Notes under the pieces: generated by a model
What the model saw: the letters and a program-made list of their open reading frames with translations, nothing else
Told to the model about the DNA's origin: nothing
Database searches by the model: none
Shown: one piece after another, positions 31,426 to 43,555 of the stretch
Numbering within the stretch: the first letter of the stretch is position 1
Layout: each line of letters starts with the position of its first letter
NCBI GenBank assembly: GCA_023014485.1
Contig: JAJOZX010003306.1
Location: forward strand, 406,001-470,000
Direction: 5' to 3'
DNA from: Bathynomus jamesi
Lineage: Eukaryota > Arthropoda > Malacostraca > Isopoda > Cirolanidae
Length of the DNA: 64,000 bases
Program-made: the position numbers and the translations under genes

Positions 31426-32468
31426 ATTAAAAATTTAAATTTAAAAAAAAGAATCGTCTTCACCTTGCTTCAAAAAAAAAATTTCATCATAACCTTTCAC
31501 GAGAAAAAATCCATCTGTCCTGTGGGCAGGGTTGCCAGGTCTGTCCTCTTGGGGACAGTCTGTCCTATTTCAGGTTCGGTTGTCCTAAACATTTTCAAAT
31601 AAAGGGGACAACCCAAAACTGTCCTCTTTTGTCCTATTTGAGAAATTTATCACATGCATTATAAAAAGAAACATTTAAGAACAAATATAATTTTAAACAT
31701 AAAGTATAAGAGAATATAAATATAACGTACATATATTTACATTTCTTCAAATGGTTTACACAGTCTCGCCGCCTCTGAAGTATGTACAGTAGGGTTATGA
31801 CATTTTTATAACCTCATGTTCCTGTATCACATATCGATGAACGTTTGCCCCCTGACAATGAAAATAACAGTTTTTTCGATATATTTTGAAAAAACTTCAC
31901 CCCAAAATAAAAAATAAAAAATTAATAAAATAATAAATATTGGTTGCTCCTTGGTATAGCTATTGCAGATGGGTCTCTGTTCCAGTGATTTTCCAGAGTA
32001 TTTAGTGCTTTTCAATATTGTTGCAAGATATTGGACAATTTATGATAATCATCAGGTAACCAATCTAGAATGGTGCAATGCAGCTGTCTCGAATATACTA
32101 ATATACTATATTTGCTTTCGGGGTGACACTTTCTTTTAATTCTGAAGAATTATGCCCTTTTTTATTGTTTTCAAGCAACTGTTCATCGATTGATGATACA
32201 GGAAACAATATTTATGACAAAAAATTAAAAAGTCATAACCCTAATGTACAGTGCTTACAATAAGTCTCGCGCCTCTGTCTCGTCCCAAGCTAGTCTGTTA
32301 GGTATAAAATGGGCGGTCCTTATGGCAGCGGAGGTGTGTTCGGATTGGTGCACATAATTGCTCTAACCCCATCAATGACGTCCACATTATCATTGTGGTG
32401 TCGATCACTATCTATTTATATATAGAGACATACTGTATATAGATATATATAGAGTATGCAGGAGATAA

Positions 32469-32472
<4 letters not shown>

Positions 32473-32511
<39 letters not shown>
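32473..32511. repeat. (CT)n microsatellite
   Basis: Directly precedes the LINE fragment; a second (CT)n array at 33413-33433 follows it. The pair may reflect the LINE 3' tail type and its insertion site. Confidence 0.9.
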
Positions 32512-32515
<4 letters not shown>

Positions 32516-33309
32516 CTGATGACACCAAGCTTGGGGCCAATGTTGGAACGCCCGAAGCGATCGAAGAACTGCGTGCGGACCTAAGTAGGATAGGAGAGTG
32601 GTCCGAAAAATGGCAAATGCCGTTTAACTTGGGTAAATGCAAAGTGATGTACATTGGCTACGCCAATCCCAAGTCGGACTACTCGATGTTGGGTAGTAAT
32701 ATCGAGGTGACTGATTTAGAAAAGGACTTGGGTGTGCTAATTAGCAGCGACCTTAAGTTTACGAAACAGTGAGTAGAGGTGGAAAAGAAAGCCCAGAAAC
32801 TATTGGGTTATATCAGGAGGCAATTTCAGTTTCGGAACAAGGAGATTGTGCTCTCACTGTACAATTCCCTTGTTCGGCCGCACCTGGAGTATGCTGTGCA
32901 GTTCTGGTCTCCCACCCTCAGGAAAGATATTGAGAGGCTGGAGCGAGTGTAGGCGAGGGCCACAAAGTTAATCCCTTCCGTTAGGCATATGGGCTACAAT
33001 CGACGGTTACGCGCCCTGAACTTGTTTTCGCTGGAAACTCGGAAGCTGCACGGTCAACTGATCGAGGTTTTCAAGTTCTTACCCGGGTTCAACGATGTCG
33101 ATTTTAGAAGCATGTTTAGTTTAAATGATAACCCAACTCGCAACAATGGTTGTAAGTTGGATTTGAAGCGGTTTAGGACTAGTGTGTGTGGGAATTACTT
33201 TACGTATAAGATCTGTCACACGTGGAACAGGTTACCTTCAGAAGTTGTGAACAGTTCCTCTGTGGATCAGTTCAAGAAAAGGTTAGACCAAATCTTGCAC
33301 ACTATTTGA
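32509..33309 (+). pseudogene. CR1/L2-like LINE reverse transcriptase fragment
   Basis: Starts at the palm motif FADDTKLGANV, continues EWSEKWQMPFNLGKCKVMYI, DLGVLISSDLKF, SLYNSLVRPHLEYAVQFWSP and ends ICHTWNRLPSEVVNSSSVDQ, FKKRLD. Apart from stops at about 32772 and 32950 the frame is intact, so it is younger than the other LINE pieces here. 5' truncated within the reverse transcriptase, as usual for LINE insertions. Confidence 0.88.
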
Positions 33310-34009
33310 AGGTGTAGAAAATTTTCCCTGGCACCCGTTGCCATTGGTACCTCCTCGGTATGGGCCGCAAGGCCTTTTGAGGTACTTCTTTTCCTTGTAA
33401 CTCCTTGTAACTCTCTCTCTCTCTCTCTCTCTCATCACACCGCATGGCAATGTATCCATATAATGTTAATAATAACCGAAACTCGAGAAAATATACTCTC
33501 TGCCTTCTGCTCTATCCCAAATCCTTTTCTCTTAGTAACCTCTTAATACAAACTAATCTATCATATTTTGCGACTTTTTAACTCTGGTAGGATTCAATTC
33601 CATTCCTATAGTGTAAGATACTTAAATTTATGTGTGTATTATGCCATATGATGTGCGTAATAAATAATCATTTTTAAATAGTTGGAGCGTTCAAGGTCAT
33701 CTGTAGTAATCTATAGACTACCCCTGAAGCCCACCCTCAACACTTAGATTCCCCTAAGACACAGGCGCCTTCAAGTAACATGAATGCGTAGAGATCTAAG
33801 GTGTTAGATTCTATATTATATAATTTATGTGCTAGGTTTAAGAACGCTGGCATTGAAGGATGGAAGGAAGGGACAGTAAAAGCGATAATAGGTTTAATGA
33901 AGGAAGTGGAATGAGGATGGAGGTAAGCGTTGTTATGTCGAAGGAAACGAGATTGGGTGGGGAATTACGAAGGGAGGAGGAAAGGGAGCCAGATATTATT
34001 AATCTAATT

Positions 34010-34240
34010 CTGCCACCACGTTCTCCTGATATGAATCCGATTGCAAACCTTTGGGCAATAATGATTAACGAATGGGAGCAACGCAATGAAAGAACATTTG
34101 AAGCACTTTTAGCTCACACGAGGAATAATAGTTGGGAGAGCTTACGTCGAACACCAAACATTCCCTACAATCTGGCCTCTTCTATGCCGCAACGATTGCA
34201 AGAAATTATTGATGCCGGAGGAAACTATACGAAATACTGA
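34010..34240 (+). pseudogene. Tc1-like transposase C-terminus, third catalytic residue changed
   Basis: PPRSPDMNPIANLWAIMINE then RNERTFEALLAHTRNN and end DAGGNYTKY. In functional DD34E members the motif is NPIENLW; here it is NPIANLW, so the catalytic Glu is Ala. The sequence before about 33990 does not match transposase. No complete gene remains. Confidence 0.82.
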
Positions 34241-34999
34241 TGTTAAAGCCATGACGTAAATGTGTATCGAATATATATTTATGTTAATATAGAATTTTAT
34301 TATATTTTTATGTTTGACATCCATAAAAGTATATATTGTGGCCATGAAAGAACTTTACTTATCCTTAGTTAGAATCTTTTCTTGCAATGTCTACGCTCGT
34401 GGAGATGATAATATATGCATTGTTGAAACAAACTATGAGAAGGTAATAGTTTCAGGAAAAAAATAAAAACTGCAACATCGAGGCCATCACATGTTTATGG
34501 GAATTGTCATATGATATGCTACCAATAAACTCTTATATAATAGTATATACAGTATACTATATTACGTAATAATTACGATGAACAAATCAAATGCAAATTT
34601 CTCTGATTCACGGCCCACCAGTCTTGCTTTAGACTAATGACTTTCATAAGATGGTATAGGTTACCACTTAAAACAATGGATAAACTATCTATTAGTGAGA
34701 CGACCGTGACTTCCTCGAAATGCGAGCGCGTGAGAGGTTCACTGAGGAATTTGATCATTAGATTCTTCATGTAGGATATGTATCACAAACAACAATATTG
34801 ACAACAATTCCCAACAATTACTTAATATCAATCATTGCATTTGAGCAAATAATTTAGACCTGCGTCAAAATAACTTAGGTATCATGCCATGATTTGGGAT
34901 ATTTTCCGAATTAGTCGTTCTCTATAGTCTACAGTATATATTGAGACGGTATAATGTAATGCCCAGCTAATATTATGATGACTAGGATTGCTCCATAAC

Positions 35000-35201
35000 T
35001 AGGTTGACCATATTTCCTTGAGACAAAAACGGGACATTGGGATGGCAAAAAAGGGACGGGGTTATGTAATATTCTGTATTCATGAAAAAGTAAGTACATA
35101 AACATATTGAGCTTACAATTATTCTTCAGTGACAGAACCCATACAAAAACTTAGGTAGACGTAGTACTGTCCCGTTCAAAACGGTACGTATGGTCAGCCT
35201 A
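35000..35201. mobile_element. 202-bp hAT-type MITE (family A), second copy
   Basis: Ends TAGGTTGACCATA / TACGTATGGTCAGCCTA, with perfect duplication TCCATAAC (34992-34999, 35202-35209). Same length as the copy at 5712-5913, opposite orientation, only a few differences. Confidence 0.92.
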
Positions 35202-35691
35202 TCCATAACCATCCCAACATCCCGAAACTTGGCCATTCTGCTTCTTAATCATTCGTATTTTAAACACTAAAATGTAGCAGAAGTGACGTAATAATAGACG
35301 TCACTGATGGGGTTAGAGCAATTATGTGCACCAATCCGAACACACCTCCGCTGCCATAAGGACCGCCCATTTTATACCTAACAGACTAGCTTGGGACGAG
35401 ACAGAGGCGCGAGATTTATTGTAAGCACTGTACAACGTACGTATTACGTATTGAAACGTTTTATTACATTTTGGCTTTGAATTGCAAAACATTACAGTGT
35501 GCCGCGTGGCATGCCGCTTAGTTTTAATGCATAGACCCTAGGCAGCTAGACTATAGAGCCTATCAGTCGTGAATCAAACATAAATCAATGTGGTTGTGAT
35601 TTTGAACGTTTGATCATGTTAAGTGAATAACCAAGTTTATATAATATAGTTACATTGCATTATTTGAAATATAAATATATAGCCCTTCAAT

Positions 35692-36003
35692 ATGGGAAAG
35701 TGGAAGAATACATATAATGATAACAGACATTATAATAAAGACTGGGAAAACCAATTTAAATGGCTTTCGTGGAAGAACAGTTCTTGTATGTGTAAGTGGT
35801 GCAATTGTGTATTGACAAGTATGCGTAAGTCTGCCTTTGAGAAGCATGAAAAAGCTTCAAAACATCAAAAGAATGCGAGTTGTTTTACACAAACAAATAA
35901 AATTACAAATATATTTGGTAATAATGCCCAGAATACAAGTAAGGAACTTAAGGAGTTTGAAATAAAACAAATTTTTAGATTTATAAGCTTACTTTTAGCA
36001 TAA
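35692..36003 (+). pseudogene. hAT transposase N-terminal zinc finger fragment
   Basis: About 103 codons, ATG at 35692. Contains WLSWKNSSCMCKWCNCVLTS and FEKHEKASKHQKNA, a C-x2-C ... H-x4-H finger typical of the N-terminus of one hAT/TTF-type transposase group. It stops at 36001 just inside the element end; the catalytic part is missing. Confidence 0.6.
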
Positions 36004-38520
36004 AATAACTCGGTATGGTAATAATTTAAACCAGTCCCTTTTTAAAAAATTTATAACATTGCCTATCCCCTTTTATTTTAGTGTTTGTCCCATTTTAAGA
36101 GATATCACCTAGCAACCCTGCCTGTTGGGTTGTTTCATGAGACAAAAACAAACAAACATTCGAATACTTTACGTTCTGATTCGTTGCCCCGATAGCTCCA
36201 ATGCTACATTTTCGTAATTGCATACATCACAAATTAGAAACTCAGACTAAACATGTTTTAAATCAATAACATTTTCTTTGATTAATATTTGTATTATATG
36301 AAGTTAAATGGAAAAATTAAATAAATTTAAATTAAAACATTTTATTTTTAATTATAGGGGTAACTTTTGCTTATTCAAATTAAATTTCATTTATTATACA
36401 TTAACATAAAATGAGGCGATATGAAACGAACTGAAAAGGCTTATTGGCAGACTATGCCCATATGATAAAAATTATTAAGCTACATTATTTAGTTTAACCA
36501 ACATAACTATTAATATTTATCATTAAGTACCATCTTAAACATTATTATTTGTGTATATATATATATATGGGATGAATTTCACAATTTAGCACGTGAAAAG
36601 AATGAAAGGTACCGAGATATATATATATATATATAATATATATATATATACACCGTAAATATATACTGTATATTTGATAAATTTACTGATTCAATTGATT
36701 CAATGTAAAATAGCGGTATATTTCTTTCTTAAGTACGCTGATTATAATCGGTAACTCAGTTCACATTCTTGCCAGATTTTCCAGGTTAGTTAATTAATAA
36801 TATTCAAAACATATGTAAAGTTTTCTAGTAATTTAACTGTGACGAGAAGTAGTTAATTATTATTGTTACCAACTTTTGGCTATAAACTACACAGATCTGC
36901 GAATGAGAAATTTGTAAGAGCAGTTTTCTTACTAATAGTTGATTTTATATAAATCAAAAACTCTGATTTCGAATAAGGTATGCATTTTCCTAGCACGTAA
37001 GGATTTTCTGAAAACTGGAAGGAAAATCAGCTACATAAATAAGTATTATTTATTTCAATTTACATTAGGTAACTATTTCGTTTTGTTATGTTAGTTAAAA
37101 ATGCATACAACTTTAAAAAGAAAGGATGTTGTTAAAGTCGACCAAATAGCCATCTTTATCTAGTTTTCTTGTGAACCTACGCGCTGCTCCTTTTCTTTTA
37201 TGTAATAATTCTAGCATCCCATTTCAACATCCAGCAGTAAGCAATCGTCATGCTGACGTCACATCTTCATTGACATCTCTTTAGTTTTTAATCACAACTA
37301 AATTGAATCAGTTTTAATAAAAACTACTTACATGTGTAATATGAAATATAACATTTTGTGAATTTCTGTACGTAATGTCGAAAACTAATATTATTTTCGG
37401 AACCATCGTGCAAAATTACTATACAGGTGATACATTATTTCCAGATTTTTGTACACGCATCCTTTTATAATGTTTCAAATGTAAATTTAATTTCAAAGCG
37501 TTTTATCATGTAACATTGGAGGATATATTTTAAATATTTTTACTCGAAATGAAAAGCGTTGATTTTTTTCTACCGCCGTTAATCCATCATTTTTTACGAT
37601 TACCTATTTTAATTTTTCATTCATTTACAGCACGAATTTCATTATACGTGAATTTAAAACAGAAGCGTATTTATAATGCAGAATGTGTAGACGAAAACAC
37701 GAAATATAATATCTCTATAAGTATATGTTTATTTTAAAATTATTGAAATATGCAAGATTGAAAATTGATCAATGATTATAGGACCATCAGTCTCATTTAT
37801 AATAGTGTTACACTAAATGCTGCAAAAGCCGTTTTCTACGAACATTACAATACAGAAAACGGAATTTTGCCTAATGAGAAGGCATGCTGCAAATTAAATA
37901 TAACTGTTTCGGATCATTCTATAATTTTAAAACATTACTTGTAAGCAATTAGTTTCACTGATTAATATAATTTCTTAACAATAGTTTACTAATCCACATT
38001 TTCAGGAACTTCCCGGAATTATACAGACAGGAATTGCGAAATTTCCATAACGTTATATTACATTATAATACGTTGTAATTCGTTTAAAAACGTCTGGAAT
38101 ATGAGTTGCTGGATATACGTATTTGTATATTGAAGAAAGGGCCCTTAATTTTATCGTTGCAAAGAAACATGACTGGATATATAAAAAGCATTCGTTTTTC
38201 TCATTAAGAAACTATGAATTCTGTTGGTATGCATTAGCCAAACTATATAACGAAGTACACACCGAATTGAAATTATGGCGAAATACGGCAACTATTTATG
38301 CATTGCAACACAGCGAGATGGAACTATTTAAGGTCATACTCTAAACAAGATGAGCACTCTTCATGCAATCTTCACAGCGGAAAGTTTGTTAACACTTCAC
38401 TTCCTCTACCAGTTTGAGTATTTTTAAACTTTTAGGATGTTAACATAATCATTATTTTCTAAGGATAGGCTTTGAGTGAAATTCATTCTAGATGTTCGAA
38501 TCCTTTTTGGTTCACGAATA

Positions 38521-38521
38521 A

Positions 38522-38552
<31 letters not shown>

Positions 38553-39105
38553 TTTCAGTTATCAGTTATCTACAAAGTATCGGTCTATATTTAGACTAAT
38601 AATTTGGCTATTACATGATACTATAGTGTCATACTACATAAAAATTTTCTCTCTTCAACAATGAGTCCCTCAGAGTTTAGAAACCGTTTCATTTTTAGAG
38701 AAATTAAAGATTTTTAATGTTTTAACTCTCATCACTTTCAATGATAATTTGCAAATATTTACAATAAACCGACTTAATTTCGTGTCTAACGTTTTAAATA
38801 ACGTGCAGATATTTTCTGCAGTTAAATTATTACGCTGTCAACCTCCATTGCCTTTGGTGGGTTTGCAAAAATAAAAGCCTGATCAAACTGTATGTTCGTG
38901 ACAATGTAATTTGAAGAATATTAGCTAAAAAGGTGAAAATTAACTGTATAACGCAACAAAATAATTTTATATTTTGAAATTACATAGGAACAATCCTGAA
39001 CTATAAACTCTATATATATATATATATATATATATGATACACACAGACCGTGCATGGAACAAGGAACTCTTCTAGGATAATTAAATCCACTATAGTCCGA
39101 ATAAG

Positions 39106-39155
<50 letters not shown>

Positions 39156-39660
39156 GGGAAATAAGAGAACGAGACAGGCTCAACAATGTGGGCATACGTT
39201 TAGATTTGATTTTCGTCACTAGTGCTGAAAAGATAAAAATAAGAATTGTAAAGGAAAATGAAAAGCTTTATTGGTAGACTATAGACCATATGACAAATAT
39301 TATTAATACAATGCCAGTTCATATACTAAGGATAGAAATATATACATTTGACTAGAAATAGAAATAATACTGTAATGTCGAAGTTAAGTGGAGCTACAGA
39401 GAGACGTTTTCGTACCAAGAAGTCCATAGCTTAGAGGGTAAATGGCAGGACTCGTGGATAGCTTGGATGAGCGGGTTGGTTGATTTTTAATTCTTTGCAT
39501 TAGAATGTAGTCTTGTTACCTCCGGGAAGCTCGGGGCATTGCGGGTAGCAAACATTTGCGAAGCTGTGCATCTCAGTGTTAATTTATGTAAGAGTCTAAA
39601 CGACCGGTTGTACAGCAAATTTAGGGTTCTGCCAGATCCTTTTTTATAATTCACTCACAG
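38521..39660. other. Repeat-rich spacer, no recognised gene
   Basis: (TA)n arrays at 38521-38544, 39012-39036 and 39109-39158 in AT-rich DNA. No frame with a recognised match. Confidence 0.6.
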
Positions 39661-39676
39661 TTGCTGTCCGTATATA

Positions 39677-40483
39677 TTATTGCAGAAAGTACGAAAGAGT
39701 GCCTTTACCTTCACTTGTACAGAATCGAGAGTTCCTTATGGTCATATTCGCTTTAGCACACAGACTTCGAGATTGTTTTCTTATAACCGAGTCATCAATC
39801 AAGGAGCTGGTAATAGTTTGACCCAAATACTTAAACTCTTGTACTTCCTCAATTACTTTACCATTCATTTTAAACATTATATCAGCTAGCTGATTACAGC
39901 TTTTAGGATGAAATTGCATAACCTTAGTTTTGTAACATTAAAGAGATTATCATGTTTCTGCGAATACACTTCGCAGACTTTTAGTAGCCGATCCATACTT
40001 TTAACAGAAGGACTTATTAACTCCATATCATCGGCGTAAACTAAGTTATTTATCCTTGTGTTATCTATAAAACAACCCACTGTTGCCTCATTAAGTGAAG
40101 CAATTAACCCGTAAATATACACATTAATCAGCAGAGTGAGAGCAAGGAGCCTTGTCTCACCGTCGCAAAAGGTGCCAAAACACTCGGATAGTACATTGCC
40201 CCACCTAACAGTGAAAGATTTGTGGGAATACCAAAATTTCAATAAATTTAATATGTATATGGGAACCTTCCTGTCTTCTAGTTTTGCAAATAAAATATTG
40301 TGGTTCACCCTTATCATATGCCTTACTTATATCTAGGAAACAGCTATAAATAGTTGAATTACTGTCAATGTATTTAGATATTGTTTCTTTAAGTACAGAG
40401 ATACACCGGTCAGTTGAGTGGGACCTTTTAATGCCAAACTGTTTAGGAGGTGTCCAGAGGAGATCATTTAATCGGAGTAACAA
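39677..40483 (-). pseudogene. LINE reverse transcriptase fragment
   Basis: Minus-strand frames in order: 40205-40483 with KRSHSTDRCISVLKETISKY and CFLDISKAYD (palm motif A), 39886-40317 with NLVYADDMELISPSVKSMDR (YADD catalytic motif), 39677-39919 with EVQEFKYLGQTITSS. Breaks between frames and stops. Different from the other LINE families in the window. Confidence 0.82.
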
Positions 40484-40630
40484 GTTTTTCTAGTAGTTTC
40501 GAGAAGCAGCAATCGATATAGCCAAATAATATCACCAACAAAGAATATTCTGTGTTAATTATATTACTATAACATGTATGTAATTTTCCGTGTCACAGTA
40601 CTATATTGTTCCTTCATCCAATATTTCTAG

Positions 40631-40749
40631 GAAACGTTGGGCACCACAAACAATCAAGATATGGACGTCGATCAAAATTTACTTGATACACTTGTACAGC
40701 TTCGTTCAGTACCGAATCCAAATAATCGATTATCTAATAACGGGGAAAT
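40631..40749 (+). CDS. Orphan exon candidate of a host gene
   Basis: 119 bases between acceptor ATATTTCTAG and donor GTAAGC, open in one frame only (phase 0 in, phase 2 out), reading ETLGTTNNQDMDVDQNLLDT and onward. Codon use and lack of repeats set it apart from its surroundings. I cannot find neighbouring exons, so it may be part of a gene running out of the window, a dead exon, or chance. Confidence 0.4.
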
Positions 40750-40771
40750 GTAAGCATGCTTTACTTTAGTC

Positions 40772-40773
40772 AT

Positions 40774-40828
<55 letters not shown>
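40772..40828. repeat. (TA)n microsatellite
   Basis: Array 22 bases after the orphan exon donor. 40829-41400 holds no recognised gene. Confidence 0.95.
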
Positions 40829-40829
<1 letters not shown>

Positions 40830-41407
40830 CGGATGCAGTGGTTAACAACAACTTGTGAGAACGATCAACGCACGTAGGATTCTAAAAGTACATTTATACA
40901 CATCACTCATTTCGGATGTTCCGTAAATATTTGTGCTGGTTTGAAGGAGAGCAGTTTTAGTTCTATACAAACTTCTTATACGTGGCTAGTTACGTAAAGA
41001 GCTGGTGCTGGCTCGCCCATATACATTTAAATTCTTGTACATATTCAGTGTTTCATTTCTTATTTTGGGTCTGATACTGTAAGAATAACCAGAGTTACCC
41101 TTACAGGGATGCATGTCCTTAACCTTGCAACATTGAAAGAACACTACGGTTCAGTAAGCGTAACTCGTCAGCTTTCAGGAGACGCATTAAGTCTTTAACA
41201 GAAGGAGCTGATAGCCTTATATTAGAGCCCTAGTCCAAAACGTCCATATTCACATCATGTATACTACATTCAACGCATGATTCAGTCACAAATCGCTTGT
41301 CGACAGTATGGGCATCAAACTTTGGTGGAGAGAATGAGTGCCAAACCTCACTCCGCAGGAGATTCCAAAACCCTAATACATCACATCAACGTTGCCTTGT
41401 CATATAA

Positions 41408-41431
41408 GATTGACACACACACACACATATA

Positions 41432-41501
<70 letters not shown>
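41408..41501. repeat. (CA)n(TA)n microsatellite
   Basis: Compound array at the start of the LINE copy. Confidence 0.95.
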
Positions 41502-41509
41502 CATTAACT

Positions 41510-43215
41510 TCTACAACAATTGTGGTCTTTTCTCAAATTTTCAAGCTGCTGAACACCACCTCACATCCTCCAAACCTCATCCCTCACTGAAGCTCAGGTT
41601 CCTGCGATGACAGTCAGCAACATCATTTCTGTACCCTTTTACATTCACTATACTCAGATTCACTCCAAAGGTGTATGATACGTATATGTAAGCAATGACC
41701 TAACTTGTACACGTATTCCCGAACCCCGAATTCTATACCCTCTGACTATGGTCTACAATTCATTATCATACTAAATACACCTGCGCTGTTTCCCTTTCTC
41801 CTAATTCTACTGCCTATCTAAATTTCTTCAACTACCTCACTTCCAAAGAGGAATACATTCTATTCCGCTCTCCATTGCTGAAATTTCCATTTTAGGAGAT
41901 TTCAATGCTCACCAATACCTTTGGCTTTCCTGAATGACCATGAGCTAATTGTTCTATTTCATCACACTCTTTCAGGCATCTAGCTAAGAACCTCTTCAAC
42001 AACTATCTCCTCTTCTTTCCCTCCTCTATTCCGCCCGAAGGCTCAGCAGCCGGATCTTCTCCTGACAACGCTAAAATCCTCGCTCAAACTCTCGCTTCCA
42101 CCTCAACCATGGATGATTCCGATCATGTCTGAAATTAGAATCGCTTCCAAAAATGTTCTTTCTGTCCCATCTGGGAACCATCTCTTGGACGGTGTATGAA
42201 CCTGATGTTGTTCTTGCGCTTCAATGCTAACATCCCGACAGGCAAACGCCTACGTATTTGTTTATCATCTTGTACTTTCCCTCCCTGCTAAAAGTTTGCT
42301 TTCATTCAACCTGTCCCAGGAGGGCTAACCGCCCTAAGCCCTTCAGTCAAAATGTTTTGACTTCTTGACTTCTTGCCTTTCTAATATTTTTTTAAACTAT
42401 CCTTAATAGGAAGAATCTTAAGCACCTCTCTTCACACAATCTTCTTTCATATCGTCAGTACGGGGACCAAGGGTACTTCTATCGACGATCTTCTTTCATA
42501 TCGCCCTGAATCATGGTCTTCCTCCTTTCAGGATTTCGGTGAAACTCTTGTTACTGCGCTAGACATATCGAAAACTTTTGATAGAGTATGGTACAAATTT
42601 TAAATACCCAAATTGCCAACCTGTGGATTTTATCCTACTAACTGTGTCTTCACCTCTAATTCTCTCTCTTGCCTTCCTATAGCAGCGATTGTAGATGATC
42701 TCTGGTCTTCACCTAAAGCTATCAACAGATGTGTTCCTCAGGGACTCTGTTCTGTCAGCCAATCTTTTCCTTTTATTTATTAATGAATTTTTAATTCGTC
42801 CCTTCCTCTCCCACTCACTCCCATGCCAATGACCCCACACTTTAATTCTCACCCCGCTCCACAGAGCTTCCTTCTCAACAGTCACTATGACACGTGTAGG
42901 ATGACTATGGAACACCTGACTTCTGAGCTTTCAGTTATCTCTGATTGGGTCAGAGAATACATTGCGACTTTCATTGGATCAAAACTCGGTTCCTCCGCCT
43001 ATCTATTCGTCACATTCTTCAACACGACTATAGCCTTGTCTTCAACAATATACACCTCAGTCTTTCCCCTTCTCTTATCAACCCCGACATTTCCTTTCTC
43101 GTGATCTTTCCTGTAAAGATCGCATATACTCTCTCTCCAAAACATCTTGTAAGAGGCTAGATGCAATATACTGCCTATACAGTTTCTTAGCCCTCGTTCA
43201 GTTGGTGCCTCTGTG
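41510..43215 (+). pseudogene. Jockey-like LINE ORF2, badly decayed
   Basis: In order on the plus strand and across frames: CGLFSNFQAAEHHLTSSKPH, an endonuclease segment with GDFNAH-like sequence at about 41896, then ALDISKTFDRVWYK (palm motif A, about 42555), then LTSELSVISDWVREYIATF (about 42910) and an end near the VLYRLR-type block at about 43170. Large internal deletions; more than ten indels. Same family as 8185-8945. Confidence 0.8.
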
Positions 43216-43555
43216 CAGGACCTTATCCGTCTTTGTATGGAATACGCTTGGAGGGCGTTTTCGTGGGCAATCGCACAAGTCTCATCCTTCTTACATAAAA
43301 ACAAAACAAAAAAGAGTATTTTCAAGCACTTACTAGCATGAATGTAATTCTTTCCACATATTATGGATTCATCACCTTTACATGTAAATACTTCAACAGC
43401 ACGGTGTTGGGGACAATACCTTTGCTTTATTCCATAGGCTTTCCTATATTCCTCAAACTCTTGAAGAAGTTTTGATGTTTCTTGATAAAAATATCTTAAC
43501 TAGTCAAAATGTTTTGAAGGCATAATACATTTGGAATATATATATATATATATTT

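Larger units (their letters stand above)
32249..35430 (+). mobile_element. Tc1-like element with about 135-bp inverted repeats, nested in the hAT
   Basis: Ends CAGTGCTTACAATAA with inverted repeat of about 135 bp on each side (32249-32383, 35296-35430), flanked by TA (32247-32248, 35431-35432). The interior holds a LINE fragment (32509-33309), a transposase end (34010-34240) and a MITE (35000-35201). Confidence 0.88.
31527..36120 (+). mobile_element. 4.6-kb hAT element carrying a nested Tc1
   Basis: Ends CAGGGTTGCCAGGT and ACCTAGCAACCCTG; flanking CCTGTGGG (31519-31526) and CCTGTTGG (36121-36128) give an 8-bp duplication with one mismatch. The matching site in the other arm of the large inverted repeat (about 45980) is empty. 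It encodes a zinc-finger fragment near its right end. Confidence 0.85.
30936..38520 (+). repeat. Left arm of a large inverted repeat
   Basis: Excluding a palindrome at 31288-31425 and a hAT at 31527-36128, about 2.8 kb is inverted at 43556-46305. Examples: frames 37549-37737 and 44345-44533 are identical over 62 codons; 38123-38344 and 43734-43955 differ at two of 73 codons. No recognised protein is encoded. It starts with a GC-rich block (GGGGCCCCCTGAAGG) and A-rich repeats and ends at a (TA)n array. Confidence 0.9.

Noticed and set aside
36560..36650. Possible hammerhead next to GATGAATTTCACAATTTAGC
   Set aside because: The Penelope-like tail is similar to 15785-15912, but neither core box (CUGANGA, GAAA in order) is present here or in the partner at about 45480.
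39410..39500. Possible tRNA gene around GGATAGCTTGGATGAGCGGG
   Set aside because: No B box or cloverleaf could be arranged by eye.
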